Shown: positions 1 through 10,689 of the stretch, piece by piece
Position numbering within the stretch: position 1 is the first letter of the stretch
How the letters are laid out: each line of letters begins with the position of its first letter
Origin: Nepenthes gracilis
Lineage: Eukaryota > Streptophyta > Magnoliopsida > Caryophyllales > Nepenthaceae
Assembly: GCA_033239525.1 (NCBI GenBank)
Contig: BSYO01000016.1
Span: 10,985,045 to 11,049,044, forward strand
Reading direction: 5' to 3'
DNA: 64,000 bases
Program-made: the position numbers and the translations under genes
Notes under the pieces: model-generated
Told to the model about the DNA's origin: nothing
Databases searched by the model: none
What the model saw: the letters and a program-made list of their open reading frames with translations, nothing else

Positions 1-930
1 TAGGACCAGATCCCTAACGTCAAATTGCTAGGCTTTCACCTTTTTATTGTAGTACCGGGCAACTCGGTGTTGGTATGCTACTGTCCGTATTCTGGCGGCG
101 TCGCGGGCTTCCTTTAGCAAGTCCAAGTGCTCCCTGATTTTCTGGGAGTTGGTCCGTGGGTCGAAGGACTCCACCCTGAGACTTGGGAGCCCAATTTCAA
201 CAGGAATTACTGCTTCAGTCCTGTAACATAGGCTGAATGGTGTCTCACGCGTTGGTTCCTTAGGGGTTGTACGATAAGACCAGAGGACGGATGGGAGCTC
301 GTCAGCCCAGGAGCCCCCAGCGTCCTCCAGCGTACGGTTTGTGACCTCCACCTGCCCGTTGGCCTGGGGGTATGCCACCGAAGTGTGGACCAGCTTGATT
401 ACAAGGCTGGTGCATTACTTGGTGAAGCGTTTTCCCGAAAATTGGGTCCCGTTGTCGGTTACCACGACCTCTGGGACGTCAAATCTGCAGATAATGCTCT
501 GGCGAAGGAACTCCAGAGCATTGTGTTCTGTGATCTTTGCAAGCGGGGCAGCCTTGACCCACTTAGTGAAGTAGTCGATGCCCGCTATGATAAACTTCCT
601 TTGCCCCGTGGCAATGGAAAATGAGCCGAGAATGTCAAGCCCCCATTGCGTGAAGGACCACGGAGCCTGAAGGGACTTCAGGTCAGCGGACGGCTGGTGA
701 TGAAGGTTGCCATGAAGCTGGCAGCTCTCACACTTCTTTACAAACTCAAGCACGTCCTTTTTCATTGAGGGCCAATAGTAGCCCTGTCACATGATCTTGA
801 AGGCAAGGTTTTTCCCGCCTACGTGTGATCCGCAGATCCCGAGGTGAACTTCGCCCAGAGCGTAGTTAGCCTCCTCGGGAGATAGGCGGCGGAGATACGG
901 AGTTGAGTATCCGCGGCAATCTGACCACCC
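1..930 (-). pseudogene. Integrase region of the Tat-type element (broken)
   Basis: In element order the fragment has a zinc-binding region at about 893-765 (a His-x-x-x-x-x-x-His stretch then ESCQ), with one in-frame stop just before the QGYYWP segment. The catalytic core at 765-415 includes GLDILG and VTDNGTQF. After an in-frame TAA at about 412-414 the C-terminal part follows, with the PQANGQVE motif and a KVKA tail at 378-28. Another in-frame TAG at 25-27 precedes the FDVRDLVL segment at the window edge. The core and C-terminal parts are in one frame; the RNase H domains upstream are in another. Integrase would insert element cDNA; this copy cannot encode an intact one. Confidence 0.88.
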
Positions 931-931
931 A

Positions 932-1500
932 TCAACTCTTTGTGTACCAACCGGCTGTCTTTTTAATTCGCTTGGCCTTTTCGGTGTCCTCTCGGGAGTG
1001 ATCCGTCGGCCAAGTATCTAAGGTAGGCGTCATCCAGTTTTCCGTCTCGAAAATCTGCATTGCCTCATGTTTCTCTATGCTCGGAGCGTTCGGGATCTCG
1101 CATGTCCCAATCTTGTTTTGGGTTCTCGGCGGCCCTAGCCAGCCCGGTCTGCCTTCAATTTTCGGCTCGAGAACGTGGACCGGGGTCACTTTGTCGAAGC
1201 CTGGATGGCCTCCTTTGCCTTTGTCGTCACACAGCGAGGAAGGGTTGTTTGCCTCGAAGCCCCCATTGACCTAGTTGAAGATTAATTCGGAGTCGCTGTG
1301 AACTGATAACCTCTTGGTAGAGCACTCCTTTGCTAATCGCAAGCCAGCTAACCGGGGGCGAGCGTTATTGGTCGCTGAAAAATCAAGTTTCAGTGAATAC
1401 TTGATCTCGAATCCATCATGGGTCGTTAGGATCACCCCTGCCCCACTGCCACTGTCCGTGGATGATCCGTCCACATGGAGTGTCCATTCTGGGACCTCGT
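932..1500 (-). pseudogene. Second (archaeal-type-like) RNase H and linker, broken
   Basis: The piece at 1474-1271 opens with a DGSS motif and GSGAGV, then a LAGLRLAKE helix and HSDSEL. These are hallmarks of an RNase H domain separate from the one fused directly behind RT. The linker towards integrase (1189-932) is poorly conserved. In Tat-lineage elements this additional domain is known to resemble archaeal/cellular RNase H1 rather than the ancestral Ty3 domain. Here it is interrupted at about 1190-1270. Assignment to the extra domain rests on its position after a complete first RNase H and on the DGSS..SGAGV signature. Confidence 0.75.
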
Positions 1501-1525
1501 CGGGCTGTTCTTCATTTTCTGCAGG

Positions 1526-2900
1526 CTACTCCTCTTGAATTGTTGTCATGGTCTCAACGATGAAGTCAGCCAGAGCCTGTGCCTTTATGACAGGTCTGGG
1601 ACTGAACTCGATATCGAACTCGCCTAACTCAATTGCCCACTTTACCAATCGCCCCGAAACGTCGGGTTTTTGGAGTATGCCTTTCAGCGGCTGATCCGTA
1701 AGGACCACTACGCGATGCGCCTGAAAGTATGGCCTCAATTTTTACGCTACGAAGATAAGTGCCAGTGCCATTTTTTCAGCGCGCGGATAGCGAGTTTCTA
1801 GGCCGGTCAATGTTTTGCTTACATAGTAGACCGACTGCTGGATATCGGATTCTTGGCCCACAAGGATGGAGCTGAGGGATACTTCCGATACTGCCAGGTA
1901 AAGGTATAGCTCCTCCCCATCTTTGGATGACGCTAGTAACGGTGGGCTGGCCAGATACTGCTTCAATTCATTGAAGGCGGACTGGCAGTCCACCTTCCAC
2001 TGGAATCCGTTGGATTTTGTCCCTCTCAGAGCTTTAAAGAAGGGCTGGTACTTGTCTGCAGACTTCGCGAGGAAGCGGGACAAAGCAGCCAGCCGCCCAG
2101 TTAATCGTTCGACGTCTTTTACGTTTCGTGGGGGAGCCATGACAGCCAGGGCCTTAATCTTCTCTCGGTTTGCTTCGATCCCCCGCTGAGAGACGATGAA
2201 ACCCAAGAATTTCCCAGAGGCCACCCCGAAGACGCACTTAGCTGGATTTAGCTTCATTTGGTGCTGGCGGAGCACCTCAAATGACTCTTCCAGGTCACGT
2301 ATGTGGTCTCCCGTGACTCTGCTCTTGACAAGCATGTCGTCGACGTAGGCCTCCATGTTGCGATCAATTTACTTTTCGAACATCCTATTGACTAGTCGCT
2401 GGTAAGTTGCTCAAGCGTTCTTCAGTCCAAAGGGCATTACTTTGTAGCAGTAGGTCCCCTGGTCTGTCATGAACGAGGTATACTCCTCGTCTTCCGGACT
2501 CATTCTAATCTGGTTGTAGCCCGAATAAGCGTCCATGAAGCTTAGTAGCTCATGCCCTGCCGTGGAGTCAACCAGCAGGTCAATTCGGGGCAAGGGAAAG
2601 CTGTCTTTTGGGCAGGCCTTGTTGACGTCGGTAAAATCGACGCACATTCGCCATTTTCCGTTGCTGTTTTTGACCAGGACGACGTTTGAGAGCCAATCCG
2701 GGTACTGGATTCCTCTAATAAATCCAGCGTTCAGTAGCTTCTTCACCTCTTCTCGGATGGCGATCAGCTTTTCGACGGAGTGATTCCTCCACTTCTGCCT
2801 GACCGGCTTTCGGTCAGGATCAAGGCCCAACTTGTGGACCATCACCTCAGCTGAAATTCCGGGCATGTCCGCGGGAGTCCAAGCAAAAAGATCTGCGTTC
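1526..2900 (-). pseudogene. Reverse transcriptase and first RNase H (broken)
   Basis: RT fingers and palm lie at 2866-2411, with KNSNGKWRMCVDFTDVN, FPLPRID, FMDAYSGYNQI and MPFGLKNA. Two in-frame stops follow (about 2409-2411 and 2367). The second half starts at 2356 with the YVDD catalytic box and then LNPAKCVFGV and LGFIVS. The first RNase H covers about 1980-1540, with the YYVSKTL and YPRAEK segments and a C-terminal LTDQPLK box. All pieces are in one frame, so the damage here is mainly point stops. The domain order RT-RH-(second RH)-IN is Ty3/gypsy, not Copia. Confidence 0.92.
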
Positions 2901-2916
2901 CTTCATAGGAACGCGA

Positions 2917-3460
2917 TCAGTTCATCGCGTAGTCGCCCGGTGAGTGAGCCGCCGATCTAGACACACTTATCCAGTTTCCCCGGGTCCAGTGGGACCAGAT
3001 CCGTGGCTTCGCCAGGCTGCGCCTATTGCAGAGTGGTCTCGTCTCGATGATCGAGTTCTCCCACAGTGCCAGTTCTACCACTAGGGTAATCTGGGACATG
3101 TAGCATGTCCGTCCAATTACTTGGTCACCTAACACTTCACCGACACCGTAGGGTGTCAGGAATTTTATTTTGAGGTGCGGAATCGAGGTAACTGCCCTGA
3201 ATGTCACCAGGCAAGGTCTGCACAGTATAGCGTTGTATATTGAGGCGGTCAACTACCGAAAAGGTTAGCATGCGACTTCTTTATTTCGGGTAGGCGCCAA
3301 GGTGACTTCAGTTGGGTGTCCCTTGAGCGGGCACGGTTCATTGTCAAGGCCGTCTGAGGTCCTTGACGGGTTTTAGTTGATTTTTTAGGCCTAATTTAAA
3401 GAATGCGTCCAAGTAAAGCAAGTCTTTAGAGCTACCATTATCAATAAAGACTTGTTTGTT
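2917..3460 (-). pseudogene. Aspartic protease region (broken)
   Basis: The protease active site is read as DNGSS at 3428-3442, followed by a LLYLDAFFKLG segment. Further on, at about 3240-3090, come YNAIL.RP, AVTSIPHLKIKF and a GVGEVLGDQ motif that normally links protease to RT in Tat-type polyproteins. A frameshift at about 3060 separates this from the RT frame. The expected DTG/DSG triad is DNG, a common variant in plant Ty3 proteases. Confidence 0.72.
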
Positions 3461-3659
3461 TGGTCAAGTACCATCCGAAACAGTGCCGAAAAATTACAAT
3501 GGGGTCGGCATGGGGGAGATTACATGGTTCGAGTCACAATCACTAAAGCTAATAATGTTGTCAATCGTGGCGCCGCTTCTTCCTCCCGATCTCTTTGCTC
3601 CTTCTTTGTCCGTCCGGCTCCTAGCAGGTCGGGTGGTGACCATATTAACTTCTCGCCGC

Positions 3660-4900
3660 AATCACATTGGGAGGCGTGCACTCGACCCTCTCTTCCTCGC
3701 CCGCTCCCCGAGTTCGTCCCAGTCCTTGACGAATCGGGTGAGGTGTCCTCTCGCGAATCAGGTCTCGATTTTCCCTCTCAGCGTTTTACGGTCTTCGGTT
3801 GAGTGGCCCGGAAGACGATGGAAGTCACAGTGATTGGACTGATTTCAGTATTTCTTGCCGTTTTAGCCACTTCAAAAACTTTTCTCCACGGATCTGCATT
3901 AGAACATTGGAGCGTGTGTCTGTCAAGGGTGTGAAAGTGGTGGGCCCGTGATCTTTGCATTCTGGGGGCCCAGTCCGGCGCTGCTTCTGGCGGGAATGTT
4001 CTCCGCCACTGTATTTTTTTTCCTTCACCAGGGAACGGCCGAGGCTGATCCGCTTTCTCAGGACGTTTTGCCTCGTTGGCCTCTTTTGCTGCTGCGTAAG
4101 CCCTGGTGATGGATTCTGCCTCGCGGAAAGTCAGAGGGTTCTTATGGGCCAGGTGTTTGAAGAAATCACCGTAAGTTAGTGCCGAGATGAAGCTTCCCAA
4201 CTTCATCTCCTCAGTAATCCTGGGAATCCTTCTGGCCTCAGCCACGAAGCGATCCAGGAAGCGCCGTGGGTTCTCTCCCGGTTTCTGCTTTATGTGGGAG
4301 AGATGCCATGGCTACTTCTCTTCCCGTTGGCTTGAAGCGTACTAAGTCACGAAGATATCCGTGAGTTCACGAAAACTGCTGACAGTGCCTGTAGGGAGAT
4401 GGTGAAACAAGATTCTAGCAGCTCCCTTCAGCGTGAGTGGGAAGCAGCGGCACATCGCTGAGTCTTCTAACCCTTGTAGACTTAGATGGGTGCGGAAGTG
4501 ATACAGGTGGTCAACCGGATCACTGTCCCCATCGTATAAGTCAAGGGACGGTATTTTAAACTTGGTCGGCAGTTGACGGCTCAAGATTTCTGTAGTGAAA
4601 GGAGACCTGTCCAAGTCGATGGCGTGCTCGTCATTCTGAACACGTGTTTCCAGATTTGGTCCACTCGCGGATCGGCGCGAGTGGCGTTTGCTGATCGCTT
4701 GGAGTTGAGGAAATTCCTCAACTCCATCTTGTCCCCGGCGGGTTCAGCAGCTGGTCGACTGCTGCCTCCTGTGGATTTAGCAGTGCTAGAGGCTCGCTCC
4801 TGGACTGAATGACGGTCTTCCACCCGAGAGTATCGAGGATTTCTTCTTTCTGGGCTCTCTGTTGGAGACGTACTCTCGGAGCTTTCCATTGGCTTATTCT
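3660..4900 (-). pseudogene. gag capsid region (broken)
   Basis: The N-terminal part, rich in Ser, Glu and Pro, lies at 4889-4581. The capsid core lies at 4614-4342, with the segment LYDGDSDPVDHLYHFR typical of plant Ty3 gag, followed by TLKGAA. The second half at 4245-3778 has LTFREAESITRAY and a Lys/Glu/Arg-rich tail. At least two frameshifts separate the three blocks. The same LYDG..DPxDHL and TF-E-ITxAY signatures recur at 56930-57440, which ties the two copies to related elements. Gag would form the particle; no functional ORF remains. Confidence 0.8.
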
Positions 4901-5289
4901 GGCCAGGAGCGCAGGAGGACGCTGGAGCCTAAATTGTTTCCAGCTTTTCCAGTCCTCTTAGCCGGCTTCTTCTTCCTCTGGCCACCTTTTTTGGTGGCAG
5001 GAGCGGGAATGACTGCTGGTAGAGCCACTTGTTGTTATTGTTGTTGTTTTTTACACGCAGCGCGAGTTTGAGTAAAGCGATTGTTAGTGCATCTGGCCCA
5101 CGGTTGTTGAAAATATGGAGGTGGAACTCCACCTGTGACCCCGTTGACCCGGGACACAGCAACATGGTCACCTCGGGGTTAACAAGACATCTAGCGGGGT
5201 CGCTAGCTTTGTGCTCTCGTGTTCACCATTGTAGAAGCGAAGGTGACAGAGAGTTTGTGCAGATTTTTGTGGTAGGCTTTTCGTAGCGT
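4901..5289 (-). other. 5' leader / gag N-terminal extension of the Tat-type element
   Basis: The stretch between the primer site and the recognisable gag is weakly coding on the minus strand, in the frame of the gag N-terminus but separated from it by an in-frame stop. A short AAC trinucleotide run (about 5033-5050) gives a run of Asn in that frame. Confidence 0.5.
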
Positions 5290-5307
5290 TTCCCCAGACG
5301 GCGCCAA
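5290..5307 (-). other. Primer-binding site of the Tat-type element
   Basis: On the minus strand the sequence TTGGCGCCGTCTGGGGAA follows directly after the LTR end (CA at 5309-5308). This TTGGCGCCGTCTG-type site is usual in Tat-lineage Ty3 elements and sets the left border of the LTR. Confidence 0.85.
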
Positions 5308-6291
5308 TGATGCGTACACAGATCCGACTTGAGCAGTTCGGATTCTTCGGGATGGTCCGAACCAACCTCGTTCACCGAACACGAATCCTGCACACCACTA
5401 AAACGAACAAGATGTCAGCGTTAACGACGGGATGTAATCCCACCGAAAACACTCCGACGCTCAAATCAGTAAAACAGCCTTCAATGGAAGGAACTGAAAG
5501 TAGAGAGCAATGGGAGCGGGGAAGAGAGTGTCTTGTTCCAGATGTCAGAGAGGCACAAGACCTTTCTCGTATCTGGATGGTGGGAAGACAGAGAACGGCT
5601 ATCTCCCCAGTATGTTACCGTTGGAGTTCCTTGGCTGGCAAGGAGTTGGGAAGATCTCGCACTTTCTTTCTTTAAGGCGCCCAATCTTCTTTGATATTCC
5701 TTTTGAGATCGTGGAATATCCTGAAGGACGTGGGTTGGCCTTTTTGTATTTGGTGGGCCTAAACGGGTCGGGCTCGCACGTTGAAAGGCTTCGGGGCCAA
5801 CGCAAAGCAAAGGACGGTCAATGCGGGTTGACCGTCTGCGTGCGTGTTGGCCGACCTTATGAAAGGTGCCCGTCGTCAGACTATAGATGGGCTTTCGGCC
5901 TGAGTGAGCCAAACCCATTATTGTAGAAGAGCCCTTTTGGGCCCAATGTGCAGGGCGCAGACGGTCAACATCTGTGTTGGCGGTCAGCGTGTTGGCCGCC
6001 CTCGTGGAGAACGAAGAGAGAGTGGCTGGCGATCAGCTGATGGGCTGTGGGCTAGAATGGAATAGGCCCATCACTGTTGCAAAGCGACTAAAAGCCCAAT
6101 CAAACTGGTCAACGTTGAGTTGACCATTTGTGAGTAAGTTGGCCGCCAAGACAGTCAACGTTGGCGTTGACCGTCTTGGACTTTCCAGCTTCTGGGCCCG
6201 TCTTCTTACTGGGCCCTCAAAAATGTTAACTGACCCTCTTGGGCTTCCGTTAACCTTTCTTTGGGCCAGCCCATTATTGGTGTACCCATCA
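5308..6291 (-). repeat. 5' LTR of the Tat-type element
   Basis: On the minus strand it starts TGATGGGT at 6291 and ends ..CATCA at 5308, next to the PBS. The 3' mate is outside the window, so the right border is inferred from the TG terminus and its likeness to the start of the LARD LTR (16804, TGATGGGTCC). It holds four inverted-repeat units containing GGTCAA..TTGACC. Confidence 0.65.
5814..6177. promoter_or_regulatory. Cluster of inverted W-box-like repeats inside the LTR
   Basis: Four units pair GGTCAA/AGTCAA with TTGACC or GGTCAG around a short loop: 5814-5840, 5958-5990, 6106-6126 and 6149-6177. TTGAC is the core W-box bound by WRKY factors. Regulatory function is inferred only; the sequence shows the motifs and their symmetry. 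Confidence 0.35.
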
Positions 6292-6365
6292 CATATAATA
6301 AATATAATTATATATATATAAATATATACGTATATATATATATTATGTATATATACGTATTATCT
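6292..6365. repeat. AT/TA microsatellite
   Basis: Runs of TA and ATACGTAT directly flank the LTR end. Confidence 0.8.
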
Positions 6366-6369
6366 AAAC

Positions 6370-7060
6370 GTGTAGATGAAATTAATCTACCCAAATGAAC
6401 GCCAACCGAGCGTTCAACACAACGATGAAACGACGTCTTCCTCCCACGACTCATGTTCGAATCCCGGCCACTGCGTTCATAAGCCGCATTTTTCATTTTC
6501 CGCAATGCTACAGTGATGGGCCAGAAACCGTATGGGCTGCGCACGAAACTGGGCTGTAGATTTACAGCCACGCGGACGCTAAACGCAGGAGTTGGATTTG
6601 GGCCACGAACGACAACGGCCCATGTCCAAAACCATTATATATATATATATTTATTTAAATACACTGTAGCAAAACGACGTCGCTTATACATCGAAAACAA
6701 TCTCACGAAACGACGCCGTTCACTATACTAAAAGCCGAAGACAAAACGACGACGTTTATAAACTGTAGTAAGAGTTAAACGATGCCGTTCAGGTCATCTT
6801 CTACCTTCGCCGGGTTCGCCCGAACCCGACAACGCCCAATTCGACCCGTTTTCCAGACCCGATTGAAACAGTGCCATATAAACACCAAAATTGATGAAAA
6901 TTATATGGAATTGTCGAAAATTAATTTCCCAATGATTTCCTGCGCTCATTTTTACCGAATTTTAAAAAAACGGAGATTTTAAGAATTTCAAGTTTCAAAC
7001 AAAAATAAAAAATTGGCAGAACGGCAAAGGTAGAAGCGATGCCTCGCTCTGATACCAAAT
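6370..7060 (-). mobile_element. Leader of a Copia-type (tRNA-Met-primed) element
   Basis: At 7047-7059 the minus strand reads TGGTATCAGAGC, complementary to the 3' end of initiator tRNA-Met, the standard Copia/chromovirus primer site. It lies just inside a TGTAAG terminus at 7061. The leader on the minus side has no Copia coding domain before it meets the Tat-type LTR at 6291. It carries several AAACGACGTCGTT-like motifs (6427-6440, 6671-6685, 6707-6720, 6741-6758, 6775-6790). The Tat-type element may have inserted here, with the rest of the Copia element lying beyond the window; a TRIM-like element is the alternative. Confidence 0.5.
7047..7059 (-). other. Primer-binding site complementary to initiator tRNA-Met
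   Basis: TTGGTATCAGAGC on the minus strand, directly after the putative LTR end (ACA at 7061-7063). Confidence 0.7.
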
Positions 7061-9346
7061 GTAAGCATATAATATGGCTTAAACAACCACGAAAGCGGAA
7101 TAAAATGATCGAGTTTTATACCTCCCGCCATTTGCTTGGTCTGTTTTCGGACTTTACAAAACGGACCGACTTTGAGCTTCTGGACACGCCTTATTCTTCT
7201 AGATGGTGTATTGGTTGAGTTGAGTGTCCGGACAAAGCCAGAATGCTTGATCTATAGGCAAAACCATCAAATGCCTTAATCGGGTGTTACTTGATTAACC
7301 GGCCGAGAATTGATGAATGCGTTAATGGGAGAGTTATCATCACTTAAATAGACCACTAATACTTTAGGAATCAATGGAATTGAACGGTAGAAGGAGATCA
7401 GACGTCGAGGAAGACGAAATGAAGAGAAGAAGTAATCGGCTGCATCCGGCTCAAAATCGGCTTGAAGACTCGCAAAACCATTTCAACTGACAGACTCCGA
7501 ACTTATATATAATACTCGTTTTCTGATATATCATTTGATACTCAAATTAATAATATTTTTTCTTAAAATGAATGATATGAAAAGATATTAAATGCTAAAA
7601 TGAAAAAAAGAAGAGGGATGAGTGTAAGTTTCAAAGATTTTGCTTCCTTGGGTACACTTATTTGCTTGAATGCCATTTTCTTTCTGAATTTCTCACTTCT
7701 TCTCGATTTGAAAAAAGTTGTATTTATAGTTGAAATTTTTATCTATGTAATCAGTTTTTTGAAACTGTTACTTGTATTGAAAGACATTTTAAAACAGTTG
7801 TTAAAAGGCGTTACTCTTTGTATATAATTGTCGCTTGAATTTAACAAAATCACCACATATCTATCAATTATGAGAATCATTTTAATCATTTTTTGAACGA
7901 ATAATTTACTAAATCATTATCTTTTGATTTTTAATAAATATCCACCATGATTAAATGTCCTAGTTAATACTCTAAAGAACTATTACTCAATTATCTTATT
8001 CTACTTTATACTTTATCGCTTGGGCCGCCAATGCTTAGGTCTTGATTTAGCTATATGTTGGGCCACACCCAACATCTTTTATTAACATAATATTTATTAA
8101 TCTATTTATTTTTATATAAAATTATTAATATAAATAAATAGATGCTTTTACCATTGGCCCAAAATATTATTATATCAATAATTGCATATACCTTATGATG
8201 GGTATTGTTACCGATAGCCCAAAGAAAAAAATCAACCCAATGATTTGGCCCATAAAATATAAAGGCCTAGCCAGCCCATGCGACCCAAATAAATGAATGT
8301 GCCCATCAGCCTAATCTAAGCAATTCACTCCATGAGAAAAAATGGAACCAATAACGACGACTGAAGCGATTTTCCTCTCTTATTTTGAATTAACAGCTTT
8401 GGGCACTAGTTAGAACCGCCAATTGAATGATATTTTATACACCCAACGGTTTCTTGGATGATTGATAGGAAAAATCAATTACTCACTAATTTTTATAAAA
8501 ATCCTTTCTTTCCAACGGAAAATGGTTGACGCTTAAAATAAATTAAAAGCAAATAAAAGACGCTCAGAGTGTACTCCCTTCCATTAAAATGCTTTTAGAA
8601 AAGTGTAAACCCCAAATAAGAATTATTTTTATAAGCATTTAAACTTGCATCATCTCTTATTTCTTTCTTTGAAGGAAAATACTAACTTGAGAGTTGGATG
8701 ATATATTAAGAAGTGAATCCTATCAATTATTTGACCGTATTTTATATTATATAGAATTCAGATTAAAAACGTACGAAAATCAGACTCGTTTCAGATTCAA
8801 TGGAGAAACCTTGACTCCTTAATTTATATTACAATTCAAATTCAATGTCGCATTACCTTATATTATTTATTTGATAATCTCAAGAGTTCCAATTGAATGT
8901 CAAAATTCTAGATCAAATGGTAGCCAATTCGGGCTTTAAGTTTTATATTTCTAGTTATCCAATAAATCTTGCGTAGTTATCCAAATAATTCTTGCCTATT
9001 TCCTTCACCATATTTTGGAAACGCTACTAGAATGAATCCTTTTGTACTCTTCTTCGTATTTTTAATAGTAAAAAATTATCATAATAATTTAAACAACTAA
9101 TATTATAAAAACAAAATAAAATATATTTAAACATTCTAAAAGCATAACTGTTTAAATTAACATAATAAAATCTTCATTATTAAGAACACAAGACTCTTAA
9201 CAGAAAAAGTGGGTTACATCTCTCATGAAAAAGTAACCCCCGTTGTTCTCACTCTTGACCATCCATCTAAATATGACAAATTATTATTTAACTATTTTAA
9301 ATAATTAATTTTTATACTTTTTTAAATATTTAAATTACAACTATAT
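7061..9346 (-). repeat. Putative Copia LTR passing into AT-rich non-coding DNA
   Basis: The plus-strand terminus TGTAAGC at 7061 is next to the primer site, so an LTR should begin here. Its outer end could not be placed; TTAACA at about 9201 is one candidate. The ORF at 7600-7827 is AT-rich and has no recognisable motif. A short inverted repeat GGGTTAC/GTAACCC lies near 9210-9240. No gene is seen. Confidence 0.35.
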
Positions 9347-9351
9347 AAATT
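9347..9351. repeat. Target-site duplication (left copy)
   Basis: AAATT, identical to 16805-16809. Confidence 0.85.
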
Positions 9352-10596
9352 TGTTGCGTCCCGGATCCGCGATTGTCGCATGCATTAGGAGCCTTTCTTG
9401 ATCCCTAAGACGCGATGGCGTCGGGGAGAAGGGTCGGTCCTCGTCTCTTTGAACCCGGACCTTCACAACACACAAACAAATAAGAGGTGGGAGGCCGACG
9501 GGGGTTGTCCCTGCCGACACTCCGATCTTTCAAGTCGATATCTTTCGCAATAAATGGAGAAATACATGCATAAGATGCGAGAATGAGGGGAGTGTGAGAG
9601 AGACGTGATTGGAGACTTGAGCTCCATGAATGCGTCCAGGCAGAGGGGCGGCTTACCCGTATGCCGCGGAGGCGACTCGGGAGTGCGCTCGGCAAAGGGC
9701 GCTTATAGGTGCGCCGCAGAGGGGGCCGGGTGCGGCGCAGAGAGGGCTTGGTGCGCCGGGAAGGCGGCTTATAGGTGCGCCGCAGAGGGCGCTCTAGGTG
9801 CGCCGCAGAGGGCGCTTGGAGGTGCGCTGCAGAGGGGCGGCTTAGAGTGCGCTACGGAGGCTGACTTTAAGAAGAATGACTAAAGGGAACTAGTAAGTAA
9901 ACATTCTGTAACCCGAGGCGGAGGACCAACTCTTGGATCAAGCAGCTCGGCTATGGATAGAGGGATCGTGACTCAAGACGGAGGGTTGAAGGCCTCTGGT
10001 TGGCGAGGGCCGAGGGCCTCCGGGATGGCGGAGGGTTGATGGCCTCGGACGAGAGGAGGGCCGAGGGCCTCCCGGGTGGCGAAGGGCCAAAGGCCTCTGT
10101 GCCTCCTAGATGGGCGAGGGAGCCCGCCTGTATAGGAGGGCCGTGGGCCTCCGTGTCTCTCGGGAAGGAGGAGAGCTCCGTGCCTCCGGATGGAGGACTA
10201 AGGACCTCTAAACAATAGGAGGGCCGAGGGCCTCGTGGCGACGGAGGGCTGAGGGCCTCCGGACTATAGGAGGGCTCAGGGCCTCCTGGCGGCAGATGGC
10301 TGAGGGCCTCAGACGGGCGGAGAGCCAAGGGGCCTCATGGATGAGAGGAGAGTCGAGGATCTCCTAGCTGCCAACTTGCTCTCATTGGAGATCGGCTAGC
10401 AACGACTATGCCATTCTCCGAGCCTTATGGAGCTTTTTCGAGCTTCTCCCACTTGTCCTTCAATGCTTGAGGATGCTTGCTTTTCTAGTAGAGTTTGCAG
10501 ATGTATTATTTCTCAAAAAGCAATGTGGGACTTTTAATTTGAAGTTGGATTGTGGGCTTGCTGCTAACTCGGCGGTGGCGAGGTTGTGGACCATCA
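9352..10596 (-). repeat. 3' LTR of the LARD-like element (left copy)
   Basis: It aligns by eye along its length with 15612-16804, with many substitutions and small indels. It contains repeats around GGTGCGCC and GGGGCGGCTT (about 9640-9860) and an array around GGAGGGCCGAGGGCCTCC (about 9970-10340). Confidence 0.85.
9960..10345. repeat. Short tandem array in LTR, GGAGGGCCGAGGGCCTCC-like
   Basis: About a dozen units of roughly 25-45 bp share GAGGGCC(T)GAGGGCCTCC. A matching array is in the other LTR at 16175-16545. Proline-rich minus-strand ORFs over these arrays are products of the repeat, not genes. Confidence 0.8.
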
Positions 10597-10607
10597 CTAG
10601 CCCCCGT
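10597..10607 (-). other. Polypurine tract of the LARD-like element
   Basis: The minus strand reads CACGGGGGCTAG directly before the 3' LTR (TGATGG). The plus-strand element at 36095-46766 has an almost identical tract (AGGGGCTAG at 45873-45881). Confidence 0.65.
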
Positions 10608-10689
10608 GCTGGTGGCCAAGTCCAGGCTCAAGCATGTCCGTGATGGGATGCCTTTCCTTACTTTGAGGATCTCGTGAGAATTCGCAAAA

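Larger units (their letters stand above)
1..6291 (-). mobile_element. Ty3/gypsy (Tat-type) LTR retrotransposon, decayed, cut by window edge
   Basis: Read on the minus strand the order is 5' LTR (5308-6291), PBS (5290-5307), gag, protease, RT, RNase H, a second RNase H and integrase, and it runs off the left edge before the 3' LTR. The gag-PR-RT-RH-IN order defines Ty3/gypsy. The extra RNase H after the normal one and the TTGGCGCC primer site are typical of the Tat lineage. Frames change between gag, PR/RT and IN, and stops interrupt every domain, so the copy is dead. The expected left target duplication and 3' LTR lie outside the window; the right flank begins CATAT. Confidence 0.9.

Noticed and set aside
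3452..3833. Two overlapping plus-strand ORFs
   Set aside because: Shadows of the gag-protease region read on the wrong strand.
6445..6480. GTTCGAATCCC, a tRNA B-box-like word
   Set aside because: No A box at the right distance and no acceptor stem or cloverleaf could be drawn.
9205..9245. Inverted repeat GGGTTAC/GTAACCC as a terminator
   Set aside because: Plant nuclear DNA does not use such terminators and there is no gene next to it.
9951..10328. Proline-rich minus-strand ORF in the LARD LTR (and 16153-16536)
   Set aside because: It is a translation of the GGAGGGCCGAGGGCC tandem array; no start context, domain or conservation.
9960..10345. Repeat array as a possible CRISPR
   Set aside because: Units vary in length with no unique spacers of constant size, the sequence is LTR of a plant retroelement, and there are no cas genes.
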